This document shows positions 34,426 through 42,978 of a stretch of DNA of 64,000 bases, in pieces (positions within the stretch are counted from its first letter, which is position 1; each line of letters opens with the position of its first letter). The notes under the pieces were generated by a model. The model was not told the DNA's origin, made no database searches, and saw nothing but the letters and a program-made list of their open reading frames with translations. The DNA lies in NCBI RefSeq assembly GCF_019645875.1, contig NZ_CP081000.1, positions 496,001-560,000 on the forward strand, given 5' to 3'. The position numbers and the translations under genes were made by a program. This DNA comes from Mycolicibacterium senegalense. GTDB taxonomy: Bacteria; Actinomycetota; Actinomycetes; Mycobacteriales; Mycobacteriaceae.

Positions 34426-35830
34426 GCAGTTCTCGAGGGAAGCCGACCGCCAGGACGGCGAGGAGAATCTGCGGTACACCCAGGAACTCAGCCGGAGCCT
34501 TGGCTTGTGGGGCAACGTCGCACTGTGCGTGGCCGCGATCACTCCGGCGGTCGGCGTCTTTGCCATAGCCCCGATCCTGCTGAACATGGCCGGGACCGGG
34601 GCGGTGTGGGCCTTGCTCATTGCCGGCCTACTCGGCTTGTCGATGGCGGCGTGCTATGGCGAGTTGGGCAGTGCATACCCCATCGCGGGCGGCGACTACT
34701 CGGTGATTTCTCGTACTTTGGGCAAGGCGGCGGGATTTGTGTCGCTGGTCTTCACCGGACCGGTGTGTGCGTTCCTGATTCCCGCCGTCGTCGCCTTGAC
34801 CGTTGCGACCTATCTCAATGTCGTGGTCCCTCTCGATGCGCGATGGGTGGGCGCGGTAGTCATCGCGCTGGGAACGGTGATCGCGATCCTCGGGGTCCGC
34901 TTCAGTGCCCGCCTGGTCGGCCTGCTGTTGACCATCGAATTACTGGTCGTCGTCTTTGTCACCCTGCTCGGCTTCGCGCAGACTCAACATTCGTTGAGCG
35001 AGGTCCTCAGGCCTACGACGTTTGGTCCTGAAGGCGCCCGAAGCCTCGCGGCCGGTGCGCTTCTGGCCGCTGTTGCCGTTGCGGCTTTCACTTACAACGG
35101 CTTTCAGGGTGCGTTGCTGTTCTCGGAAGAAACGTCCGGCGGCGGACGCAATATCGCGCGCTCGGTCTTCATCTCTTTGGGTGTGGCCGTGTCGTTCGGT
35201 GTCATCCCAGTGCTCGGCGGACTGTTGGGAGCCCGCTCGTTGGCCGAGTTCACCACCTCGGCCACGCCTTGGCAGCAGCTCCTCACGGACACCGGAGGGG
35301 ATGTGTTCAATACGATTGTCAGCCTCGGGATCGCGCTGGCGGTGGTGAACGGCGTCATGGCGCTGACTCCGTACTTCGCGCGGGTTATCTACAGCTCCGG
35401 GCGCGATTGGATGTGGCCTGGGCCGATCAGCCGAGCACTGGCAAAGGTTCACCCGCGTTTCGAGACACCCTGGGTGGCAACCCTTGTCATCGGAGTCGCC
35501 GGGGTACTGTTGATCCTCACGACGGACGTCGAGACGATGGCAACGGTAATCGGCACGATCATCGCGCTGGAGATGATTCTGGTCGCCGCGTCGGCGATCG
35601 TGAGCAGGATCCGCTTTCCTCGGTTGTCTCGCCCGTATCGCATGCCGCTGTGGCCGGCGGCGCCGATGGCAGCCATCGCGCTCTGTCTGGTGGTCCTCGC
35701 TGAGCAAACTCGGAAGGATCAGATCACGGCGTTCGTCATTGTGGGGATATCCCTGTCGTACTACGGGCTCTACCTGCGGCCCCGATCGCAGACGCACATG
35801 AAAATGCTAAACCCGGCGGAGTCGGACTGA
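34418..35830 (+). CDS. APC-family amino acid/polyamine permease
   Basis: 470 residues from ATG at 34418, which overlaps the ligase stop; GTG at 34397 is an alternative. About twelve membrane helices are seen. Features include LGLWGNVALCVAAITPAVG, AGGDYSVISRTLGKAAGF and FTYNGFQGALLFSEETSGGG. It is only distantly related to the two paralogous permeases at 23412 and 39532. As part of the ligase operon it probably imports the amine substrate (PuuP-like role). Confidence 0.9.
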   Translation: MHEQFSREADRQDGEENLRYTQELSRSLGLWGNVALCVAAITPAVGVFAIAPILLNMAGTGAVWALLIAGLLGLSMAACYGELGSAYPIAGGDYSVISRTLGKAAGFVSLVFTGPVCAFLIPAVVALTVATYLNVVVPLDARWVGAVVIALGTVIAILGVRFSARLVGLLLTIELLVVVFVTLLGFAQTQHSLSEVLRPTTFGPEGARSLAAGALLAAVAVAAFTYNGFQGALLFSEETSGGGRNIARSVFISLGVAVSFGVIPVLGGLLGARSLAEFTTSATPWQQLLTDTGGDVFNTIVSLGIALAVVNGVMALTPYFARVIYSSGRDWMWPGPISRALAKVHPRFETPWVATLVIGVAGVLLILTTDVETMATVIGTIIALEMILVAASAIVSRIRFPRLSRPYRMPLWPAAPMAAIALCLVVLAEQTRKDQITAFVIVGISLSYYGLYLRPRSQTHMKMLNPAESD

Positions 35831-35843
35831 GGAGCACACCGCG

Positions 35844-36683
35844 ATGAGCGGCAATATCGACTGGGTAGCATTGTGCGATGAGCCAGCGCGCGCGCATGGA
35901 CAGGGCGAGCGGATGAGTCTGTCGATCAGCGGGATATCGTCCGGGACGGTTTCCCTTCCTCCTTCACATGTGGACGTCAACAGATATGTCGCGGACCTCG
36001 TCCGTCGCGAGATCCGCCTCGGTCTGCTGCCGCCGGGTTCGGCGTTGCCTTCTGAACGGGATTTCGCCGAAATGCTAGGAGTGGGAAGGACTCCGGTGCA
36101 ATTGGCGTTCCGTCAGCTGCAGTCCGAAGGATTGATCGAGCGCCGCCGTGGCCGCAACGGCGGGGCATTCGTTCGTGGCGCCGGGGAAGACGAGTCACGC
36201 TTCCGCGACGTGATTGTGGAGGCCATCCAGAACCGTGACGAGATCCGCCTCGCCATGGAGTATCGGTGCCTGGTTGAACCATCGGTGTCCCGGTTGGCGA
36301 GCGAACGGCACACCGCGGCCGAACTCGACCAGCTCGAATCCGCACATCAACAATTGCTCGACGCCACGGACGACGCGACCTTCATGCGAAGTGACGCGGT
36401 CTTCCACCTCACTCTGGCCCACATCACGGCCAATCCGTTCTTGATTCGGGGCATTGAGGAAACCCGGGCATGCTGCCATCCTGCGTTGGCTCTACTGCCG
36501 GAGGGCGGAACCTTTCACGAGGCAACCATCGCCGAGCATGGGGAGGTTTTGGCCGCGGTCAGAAATCGGAAATCCGACGATGCCGAGCGCGCGATGAGTG
36601 CCCATGTGCAGCGCAGCATGTGGAGTGTGCAGAAGCTGTTGTCGACGCTCAAAGACCGGCACGTGGATGACGCCGCGAGGTGA
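35844..36683 (+). CDS. GntR-family regulator, FadR/FCD type
   Basis: 279 residues with GGAG upstream of ATG 35844. The winged HTH is GSALPSERDFAEMLGVGRTP, followed by LRQ-like recognition helix VQLAFRQLQSEGLIERRRGR. The C-terminal FCD ligand domain has MEYRCLVEPSVSRLAS and metal-ligand-type His in FHLTLAHI and EHGEVLAAVRNR. It is last in the hydrolase-ligase-permease operon, so it is probably the pathway's effector-responsive repressor. It converges on TetR copy 2. Confidence 0.9.
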   Translation: MSGNIDWVALCDEPARAHGQGERMSLSISGISSGTVSLPPSHVDVNRYVADLVRREIRLGLLPPGSALPSERDFAEMLGVGRTPVQLAFRQLQSEGLIERRRGRNGGAFVRGAGEDESRFRDVIVEAIQNRDEIRLAMEYRCLVEPSVSRLASERHTAAELDQLESAHQQLLDATDDATFMRSDAVFHLTLAHITANPFLIRGIEETRACCHPALALLPEGGTFHEATIAEHGEVLAAVRNRKSDDAERAMSAHVQRSMWSVQKLLSTLKDRHVDDAAR

Positions 36684-36695
36684 GGAACTCCTTGA

Positions 36696-37355
36696 TCAAG
36701 CATGTGCGTGGCCAGAGTAGTAATCGATGAGCATTCGGCGCGCCTCGGCAATGATCTCGGGATCGCCGTCCGGGTCATCGATAAATGCGTACTGGAACAA
36801 TCGTTCGACGGTATGGATGGCGACGCGGCAATGTAATTCGGTCAAGTTGTCGAACAGCGGTGCATGCTTACGAAATTGGACATGTGTCAGCGCCGCGAGA
36901 TCATCGATCGCAAGGTGATCGAGATCCCTGACCCGTTGGGTGAGATTCTGGCGCACCCACAACTCACGTATCAACGGCGTCCGGTGTTCGGTGGTGTAGA
37001 GGTCGAGCAACACGTCGACGATTTCCACCCAGTGCTCGCCGGGGCGGCTCCACAGCGCGGCATCGAGGTTGGCAGTGGACAGCCGGATGCCTTGGTAGCA
37101 CAGCTCGTCAAGGACCCGCTCAGGTGATTCGAAAAACGCATAGAACGAACCGCGGCTGACGCCGCAGCGATCGAGCAAGAGGGTCGGGGAACCGACGACG
37201 GCCTCGTAGCCGACTTCCTCGACGAGTTCTGCCGCAGTGTCGAGGATGCGTTGGATCATGGACTTCGACCGCTCCTGCAACGGCCGCTTCCGTAGGCCGC
37301 CGGCGAGGTCGTGATGCCAGGCCCCCGTCAGCGGCGGGTTTGCGATCCTCGCCAT
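36696..37355 (-). CDS. TetR/AcrR-family regulator, copy 2
   Basis: 219 residues from ATG at 37355 with AAGGAG 6 nt upstream. The HTH runs SPTLLLDRCGVSRGSFYAFF. It is highly similar to the TetR at 22204 and has the same length. It is divergent from the reductase-flavodoxin-permease-P450 operon, with two GCGAC-TGAA-GTC type sites in the 286-bp gap. It is the likely repressor of the P450 operon. The similarity of HTH and operators predicts cross-binding to the copy 1 site. Confidence 0.9.
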   Translation of the reverse strand: MARIANPPLTGAWHHDLAGGLRKRPLQERSKSMIQRILDTAAELVEEVGYEAVVGSPTLLLDRCGVSRGSFYAFFESPERVLDELCYQGIRLSTANLDAALWSRPGEHWVEIVDVLLDLYTTEHRTPLIRELWVRQNLTQRVRDLDHLAIDDLAALTHVQFRKHAPLFDNLTELHCRVAIHTVERLFQYAFIDDPDGDPEIIAEARRMLIDYYSGHAHA

Positions 37356-37433
37356 ACATGCTCCTTCGCATCCACACCGCTGCGTCCTTCTTCATATGTT
37401 GCACCCCGGCAAGCGGACATAACGCTATCAGGG

Positions 37434-37451
37434 ACGCGACTGAAGTCTTGA
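37434..37451. promoter_or_regulatory. TetR operator candidate, site B (degenerate)
   Basis: ACGCGAC-TGAA-GTCTTGA has an intact left half and a degenerate right half. It lies upstream of TetR copy 2. A separate perfect palindrome, ACGTT-A-AACGT, lies at 37513-37523. Confidence 0.5.
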
Positions 37452-37570
37452 TCTACGGCGGATGGGTGGGTGTGTCCAGGGCACGCGGCCACGTATCGCG
37501 CTTGTAAATGTCACGTTAAACGTCACTTACGTATGGACAAAGTGATGTGCTGCACACTAACCTTCTAAAT

Positions 37571-37588
37571 ATGCGACTGAAGTCGCGT
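37571..37588. promoter_or_regulatory. TetR operator candidate, site C
   Basis: ATGCGAC-TGAA-GTCGCGT has the same 7-4-7 architecture as site A at 23048, with one mismatch pair. It is 54 bp upstream of the reductase start and overlaps the expected promoter or leader of the P450 operon. Confidence 0.7.
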
Positions 37589-37641
37589 TTCCAATCCAGT
37601 TTTGTGTTCAGCGTCCATCCATCTCTCGGAGGGTGACGAAG

Positions 37642-38970
37642 ATGTATGTAACCGACGGCGGCCCGGCCTCCTCGTCTGGTGCGGGTGAGCATGGCTGCGT
37701 TGACCTGTTTGAGCACGGCTTGTCGGTCGCAATCGTGGGCAGCGGGCCATCCGGTTGTTACGTGGCCCAGTTCCTGGCGAAACAGTGCCCGCGCGCGGCC
37801 GTGACGGTCTTCGAGTCGCTTCCGACTCCCTATGGGCTGGTTCGATACGGCGTCGCTTCGGACCACCAGGGCGCCAAAGGGGTGGCCAAGCAGTTCGACC
37901 GACTCTTCGCGACCTCCAATGTGCGCTTCGCCGGCAACGTGACGATCGGCCGCGACCTGCCATTCGAGACGCTCGCCGAAGCGTTCGACGTCGTGGTGCT
38001 GGCCACCGGTTTGCCCAACGACCGGCGACTCGATGTTCCGCAGGCGCCGGACGCTCGGGTCGTCGGCGCGGGTGATCTGCTGCAAGCGCTCAACAGCCAT
38101 CCCCATGTACTTCTCCGGCGGGACGCCTCTGGGACGGCCTCGGCCCTGGGGCGTCAAATCGTCATTATTGGCATGGGCAATGTGGCCATCGATGTAGCCC
38201 GGCTGGCGTGCAAGGAGGGCGACGGCCTGGTCGGATCGGACATCAACGACACATTCCGGCAGGAAGTGCTGCCGGCTGCCCCATTGCGCGTCGATGTCCT
38301 CGCGCGATCGAGTGCGGCACAGGCGAAATGCGATGTCTCGATGCTGCGGGAACTGCTTACCTTGCCCAATGTCGAGACGACAGTTTCTGGGCTCGACCCT
38401 ATGGGCAGCGGCCCGATCGTCGAGGTGTTGGACGAGTTTGCGAACACCGTACAACCCACTGTTTGCGGCTCCGGCCGGTCGGCACCAACGAGGCTGAACT
38501 TGCATTTCGGTGTCGCGCTGGACCGGATCGATGCGCGCAACCGGCGAACCATTGTCCATGCGAGAACACACTGCGGGACAAGAGCTGTCGAGCTCGAGGC
38601 CGACGCAGTGGTTACCGCAATCGGGTTCACCGAGGGAGACGATGCCGGGATGACATGTCCGTCGGCATCGTGGTCGGGGGCGCACGTGTACCGGGTCGGG
38701 TGGCTTAACCGCGGACCGAAAGGCACGATTCCCGAAAATCGCAAAGAGGCCCGAAGGGTCGCCGAGTCCATCATCAACGATGTGATGGATGGGCGGGTCG
38801 CAACGGGTCGCCGCGGTTTCTCTGATGTTGAGCCATTTCTCCGCAACCGGATGGTGAGTTTCGACGACTGGCAGAAGATCGAGGCGTTCGAGGTGCAGTC
38901 GGCCCCGCCAGATCGCTGCCGCCGCAAGATCTCCGATATCGAGCGAATGCTCGATGTGGCAACCGCATGA
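37642..38970 (+). CDS. FAD/NADPH ferredoxin (flavodoxin) reductase, FprA/XplB-like
   Basis: 442 residues from ATG at 37642 with GGAGG 8 nt upstream; GTG 37633 is too close to the RBS. It is an adrenodoxin-reductase-type flavoprotein. The FAD site is VAIVGSGPSGCYVAQFL (~29-45). The family hallmark is PTPYGLVRYGVASDHQGAK, and the NADPH site is VIIGMGNVAIDVARLA. VYRVGWLNRGPKGTIPENR is the C-terminal FAD contact. It lies immediately before a flavodoxin and in the same operon as a P450, so it should pass electrons from NADPH to flavodoxin. The set resembles XplB of RDX degraders. Confidence 0.93.
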   Translation: MYVTDGGPASSSGAGEHGCVDLFEHGLSVAIVGSGPSGCYVAQFLAKQCPRAAVTVFESLPTPYGLVRYGVASDHQGAKGVAKQFDRLFATSNVRFAGNVTIGRDLPFETLAEAFDVVVLATGLPNDRRLDVPQAPDARVVGAGDLLQALNSHPHVLLRRDASGTASALGRQIVIIGMGNVAIDVARLACKEGDGLVGSDINDTFRQEVLPAAPLRVDVLARSSAAQAKCDVSMLRELLTLPNVETTVSGLDPMGSGPIVEVLDEFANTVQPTVCGSGRSAPTRLNLHFGVALDRIDARNRRTIVHARTHCGTRAVELEADAVVTAIGFTEGDDAGMTCPSASWSGAHVYRVGWLNRGPKGTIPENRKEARRVAESIINDVMDGRVATGRRGFSDVEPFLRNRMVSFDDWQKIEAFEVQSAPPDRCRRKISDIERMLDVATA

Positions 38971-39040
38971 TGACGGCTTGCGCAATCCTCCAGTAGAACT
39001 CACGTCACTTCGACCATGCACAACCACGGAAGGCAAACGT

Positions 39041-39496
39041 ATGAGCGCGATCACGGTCCTCTTCGGAACAGAGTCTGGCAACTCGGAAATGGTGGCCGAA
39101 GACATCTGTAAATCCTTGGAGCAAGCAGGCATTCGCAGTGAGTGTTTCGGGATGGAGGATTACCACGTCGACCGGCTACCCGAAGAGCGAACAGTCGTCA
39201 TCATCACGTCCACCTACGGAGAGGGTGACCTGCCCGAGACGGCCGAGCCGTTCTTCAACGCGCTCATCTCCTCCAAGCCCGACCTCTCTGCTGTCCGTTT
39301 CGCCGCATTCGGCTTGGGGGACAGCAGCTATGACACGTACAACCGTGGAATCAGGACGCTGACCGTGGCTTTCGCGGATCTGGGTGCGACGCAGCTCGGA
39401 GAGACAGGGTTCCACGACGCCGACAGCGGGCTGGACCCGTCGCAAGTGGCACTCGAATGGCTGGCTGGAATCCCCATGCTGCAGGCGCAGGCCTGA
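39041..39496 (+). CDS. Stand-alone flavodoxin
   Basis: 151 residues from ATG at 39041 with GGAAGG 7 nt upstream. The FMN phosphate loop is VLFGTESGNSEMVAEDI (residues 6-22). The two flavin-flanking loops are TSTYGEGDLPETAEPF and FGLGDSSYDTYNRG. It is a short-chain flavodoxin domain of the kind found in P450 reductases. Actinobacterial P450s usually use ferredoxins, so a dedicated flavodoxin is unusual. It is similar to the N-terminal domain of XplA as I remember it. It is the likely electron carrier between the preceding reductase and the P450. Confidence 0.93.
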   Translation: MSAITVLFGTESGNSEMVAEDICKSLEQAGIRSECFGMEDYHVDRLPEERTVVIITSTYGEGDLPETAEPFFNALISSKPDLSAVRFAAFGLGDSSYDTYNRGIRTLTVAFADLGATQLGETGFHDADSGLDPSQVALEWLAGIPMLQAQA

Positions 39497-39531
39497 CGGA
39501 CACCACCGACCAGCGTAGAAAGTCGCAACCC

Positions 39532-41019
39532 ATGACAGAACCCATGGTGTCGTTGAAGCCGCCGAGCGCTCCAGCCACTGCCCCGGACCTGCACACCGCA
39601 ACATTGTCGGGCAACATGAGCGTCAGTTCACTGATGCTTACCGTCCTGGCGTTCTCGGCGCCGATCGCGGCAGTCGCCGGATTCATCCCCTTCACCATCA
39701 TGTTCGGGGGACAGGGAGCAGCCCTTGTTTTCGTTCTGGTGACGGCAGCTGTGCTGATGTTCGCCGTCGGATACGTGACCATGACACGCTGGCTGCCCAA
39801 GCCTGGGTCGTTCTACGCGTTCATCAGCGCGGGACTTGGCAAGGTGCCGGGGCTGGGCGCAGCGTTCCTCGCGGTAGCGGCCTATCTGCTGATGCTGAGC
39901 GGAGTTTTCGTTTTCATCGGTCTGACCTCCACTGAGCTGATATCGAGTGTCAACGGACCCCAAACGCCGTGGTGGTTGTGGGCGGCCATTGCGTGGGTGA
40001 TCGTCAGCACGCTGTGCTATTTCCACATCGAGCTGTCGGCCAAGATCCTCAGCGTCGCAATGGTGCTCGAGGTTGTCATCGTGATGATTTTCAACATCGG
40101 AGTGCTTGTCCACGGAGGCGGCCCCGAAGGCTTCAGCGCACGTCCGTTCAGCCCGAGCGCTCTGGCCGACGGGGACTTCGCGGTTGCCTTCCTCTTCGCT
40201 GTGATGATCTTCATCGGTTTCGAGGCCACCGCACTGTTCCGCGATGAAGTCCGTGATCCCGACAGAACCATCCCGCGGGCAACCTACGGCGCGGTCTTAT
40301 TCGTCGGCGTGCTCTACATCGTTTCTTGCTACCTACTCATCACGGCCTACGGTTCCGATGCCGTTCAGGTGGCGGCGGAAGATCCGAAAGGGATGTTCTC
40401 CAACTCGATTGGCAGCCTGGTCGCTCCAGTGTTCAGCCAGCTGACCTTCATGTTCATCCTCACCTCCGAACTCGCAGCCGGCATCGCGGTTCATAACGTC
40501 GTTTCCCGATACATCTACAACCTCGGTGTCGACCGAGCTTTACCGGCTTTTGTGGCTGCCGTGCATCCGAGGCATCACTCGCCGGCCCGGGCCTCGACTG
40601 TGGTCGCCATTATCGTTGCGGCGCTGCTCATCCCACTGGGATTAGGGAATCCCGTCGGGGTGGGTTTGGACGCCCAGTTGTTCGGGCTGGGCACGGTGGG
40701 AGTACTCACCCTGATGTGCCTGGTGAGCTTGGCTGTGATCGTCTGGTTTGCCCGCAAAGGTGTTCGCGCAGTGACCAACTGGTTCAAGTGCTTCGTCGCG
40801 CCCGCAATTGCGATCGGCGTATTGCTACCCACGCTGGCCCTGGCTGTGATGCACTTCGATCTCGTGGTCGGCGGAGCGCCGGGACAGAACGTGGGCCTGC
40901 TCCTGATCCTGGCCGCGTCGGTCGTCGTCGGCGCGATCCTCGCCGTTTACTTCCGCGCCTACAAGCCAGCCACTTTCGCCGCACTCGGACGCGCCGACAC
41001 CGGCGAGGCGGACATGTGA
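39532..41019 (+). CDS. APC-family amino acid/amine permease, copy 2
   Basis: 495 residues from ATG at 39532, 35 bp after the flavodoxin. About twelve membrane segments are seen. It is a close paralogue of the permease at 23412: SGNMSVSSLMLTVLAFSAP, PKPGSFYAFISAGLGKVPGL, GFEATALFRDEVRDPDRTIP and VVGGAPGQN are shared. Its position between flavodoxin and P450 suggests import of the P450 substrate or of a closely related amine. Confidence 0.92.
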   Translation: MTEPMVSLKPPSAPATAPDLHTATLSGNMSVSSLMLTVLAFSAPIAAVAGFIPFTIMFGGQGAALVFVLVTAAVLMFAVGYVTMTRWLPKPGSFYAFISAGLGKVPGLGAAFLAVAAYLLMLSGVFVFIGLTSTELISSVNGPQTPWWLWAAIAWVIVSTLCYFHIELSAKILSVAMVLEVVIVMIFNIGVLVHGGGPEGFSARPFSPSALADGDFAVAFLFAVMIFIGFEATALFRDEVRDPDRTIPRATYGAVLFVGVLYIVSCYLLITAYGSDAVQVAAEDPKGMFSNSIGSLVAPVFSQLTFMFILTSELAAGIAVHNVVSRYIYNLGVDRALPAFVAAVHPRHHSPARASTVVAIIVAALLIPLGLGNPVGVGLDAQLFGLGTVGVLTLMCLVSLAVIVWFARKGVRAVTNWFKCFVAPAIAIGVLLPTLALAVMHFDLVVGGAPGQNVGLLLILAASVVVGAILAVYFRAYKPATFAALGRADTGEADM

Positions 41020-41098
41020 GGCGAACCAGGATCGGCACCAGTTCAAGTCTGGATGCCAGGTCATTCCACACCACCACCCAAGAGGAGGAGAGAGCCAG

Positions 41099-42334
41099 AT
41101 GACGACATCAGCACCGCAACACGACATCGACGTCGCCGGAATAGATCCAGCGCTGGATTGTCCGAGGACCGAAGATTACCTGCCCTGGCAAGACGAACAG
41201 CTGCGCGTGGATCCTTACCCGTTCTACGCGCGAGCACTGCGAGAGGCGCCGGTCTCGCTGGATTGGGACGGCGCATACGTGCTGACCAAGTACGAGGACT
41301 TGATGCACTATGGCCGCTTGCCGTCGGTGGTGATCGAGCCGGAGTGGGCCGAAGCCGGAGCCTGGGACATCCTCAAAGACATGGCTCTAGGACGCGACGA
41401 ACCCGATCACACCCGCCTGAAGCGAATGACGGGAAAATGGCTGACGCCCAAGAAGATCAAAGAGTGGCTGAAGCTCACCGAGGAGATCGCCGACGAACTC
41501 CTCGATGAAATCGGCGAAGACGGTCTGGTCGATGGCTCAGACCTTGCGGTCGAGGTTGGTCACCGCACCATCTGTCGACTGATGCAGATTCCCGAAGACG
41601 GTGCCCAGGAACTGCGCCGAGAGATGCGCAATGCGATGTACGTTCTCAGCTCCGCCCGCAATCAAAGTGACCGCGACCAGTCCGTCGAAGCGCACGTCTA
41701 CATGCAGGGCAGGGTGAAGGAACATATCGAGTACAAGCGGGCCAACCCGGGCGATGGCCTGCTCGACGACATCCTGCGTCTTCAAGACAGCGGTGAGATG
41801 TCTGAAGCCGAAGCGTTCGCCACCGCGGTGTTCTTCTTCACCGTCGGCCACATGGACGCCAGTTATCTGATGTGTTCTGGCTTGCAACTGTTTACTCAGC
41901 GGCCAGAAGTATTCGATGCGTTCCGGACCAATCCAGATGTTCGCAACGCGATCGTCACGGAACTCGTGCGCTACGACGCACCTGAACCGGTCATCACCAG
42001 GTCGACGACCGAGGATCTCACCATACGTGGCATCCATATCCCTGCAGGCAGCCGGCTGCGGCTCATGCTCGGTGCGGCCAACCACGATCCTGACGTGTAT
42101 GACAATCCCGACGAATTCGATTACACCCGGCCACCGGAGCAATCCCGCAGCATGACTTTCAGTTTCGGAACGCACAGCTGTCAAGGAAAACTGCTCGCCG
42201 AGGGAGAAATTCGAGTCCTCTGGGAGAGGATCGCGGCTCGCTATTCCCGCATCGAACTTGCCGGCGAGCCGACGATCAAGAACACCGACGCTTCGCGGCA
42301 CTACTACACCCTTCCGCTGCGTCTCGTCCGATAG
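41099..42334 (+). CDS. Cytochrome P450 with atypical I-helix
   Basis: 411 residues with a strong GAGGAGGAG RBS. P450 landmarks are helix C DEPDHTRLKR (~100-109), ExxR at E288-R291 and the haem loop FSFGTHSCQG with Cys361. The I-helix reads TVGHMDAS (248-255). Aligned to the usual A-G-x-E/D-T-T, the acid position is Met252 and the alcohol position Asp253, so the normal proton-delivery pair is missing. It is soluble and class-I-like, with electrons expected from the operon's flavodoxin. Loss of the acid-alcohol pair is also reported for XplA, which does reductive denitration. Oxidative N-dealkylation is the alternative. The substrate is unknown. Confidence 0.95.
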   Translation: MTTSAPQHDIDVAGIDPALDCPRTEDYLPWQDEQLRVDPYPFYARALREAPVSLDWDGAYVLTKYEDLMHYGRLPSVVIEPEWAEAGAWDILKDMALGRDEPDHTRLKRMTGKWLTPKKIKEWLKLTEEIADELLDEIGEDGLVDGSDLAVEVGHRTICRLMQIPEDGAQELRREMRNAMYVLSSARNQSDRDQSVEAHVYMQGRVKEHIEYKRANPGDGLLDDILRLQDSGEMSEAEAFATAVFFFTVGHMDASYLMCSGLQLFTQRPEVFDAFRTNPDVRNAIVTELVRYDAPEPVITRSTTEDLTIRGIHIPAGSRLRLMLGAANHDPDVYDNPDEFDYTRPPEQSRSMTFSFGTHSCQGKLLAEGEIRVLWERIAARYSRIELAGEPTIKNTDASRHYYTLPLRLVR

Positions 42335-42406
42335 TCACGACGACCGATCACCCCACGCGCCGTCATTCGTTACAGCGCAACACAATAAGAGAAAGAGAAG
42401 AAGAAT

Positions 42407-42769
42407 ATGACCGCATCAAGCCAGTCAACTACCGCCACCGTGCGGATTCGTGACGTCGAAGCCATCGAACTCGAAGATTGGGGCCCGCTGCCGGAGGCCA
42501 CCGGTGAGCCGATGGCCACCGAGGGTAAGAAGCTCTGGACCGGCGACGGAATCGCCGAGGTCGGGATCTGGAAATGCGCTCCTGGGCCCTCTCGGTGGAT
42601 CTTCGAAACCAACGAGTCCATCACCGTGCTGTCCGGGCGCATGACCGCCACCGAAGACGATGGCGAGCCCGTCGAAATCACCGCCGGCGACAGCGCTGTC
42701 TTCCCCAAGGGTTGGACAGGAACGTGGGATATCCACGACACCGTCTTGAAGGTCTACACCGTTTTCTGA
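42407..42769 (+). CDS. Cupin-domain protein (DUF861/EutQ-like)
   Basis: 120 residues forming a single small cupin barrel: KLWTGDGIAEVGIWKCAPG, ETNESITVLSGRMTATEDDG and ITAGDSAVFPKGWTGTWDIH. The metal-ligand His residues of classical cupins are mostly absent, and only a Glu in the first motif and a late His remain. This is typical of the EutQ/ureidoglycine-aminohydrolase-like cupin_3 group. It follows the P450 at 72 bp and precedes a strong terminator, so it ends the P450 operon. The role is unknown; substrate binding or isomerisation is possible. Confidence 0.82.
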   Translation: MTASSQSTTATVRIRDVEAIELEDWGPLPEATGEPMATEGKKLWTGDGIAEVGIWKCAPGPSRWIFETNESITVLSGRMTATEDDGEPVEITAGDSAVFPKGWTGTWDIHDTVLKVYTVF

Positions 42770-42780
42770 CAAACACAATC

Positions 42781-42829
42781 CCGTCTCGGCCGTGTGATCC
42801 CAGTCTGGGACGTACGGCCGAGACGGTTT
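42781..42829 (+). terminator. Terminator of the P450 operon
   Basis: A perfect 13-bp stem, CCGTCTCGGCCGT (42781-42793) paired with ACGGCCGAGACGG (42814-42826), followed by TTTC. The loop holds a second hairpin, TCCCAG/TGGGA. It starts 11 bp after the cupin stop. Confidence 0.85.
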
Positions 42830-42978
42830 CCATGTCGACAGCCAGTTTCATCCGTACCGCAGACGTCAAACGTCGTACCGGTCAGCCCCTGTCGTAGCTA
42901 CCGGCGCCGTGCGCCGCACGCAGGGGAACTTCCAACAGCGCTCCCGCGCACTCCGCTACCCAATTCTGGAGAAATTCT

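Noticed and set aside
36689..36698. Palindrome CTTGATCAAG between GntR and TetR copy 2
   Set aside because: Only 10 bp and located at convergent 3' ends. It is too short to call a terminator or operator.
37516..39132. A 538-residue minus-strand frame opposite the reductase
   Set aside because: It is the antisense shadow of the XplB-like reductase, with no motif, and it would cross the operator region.
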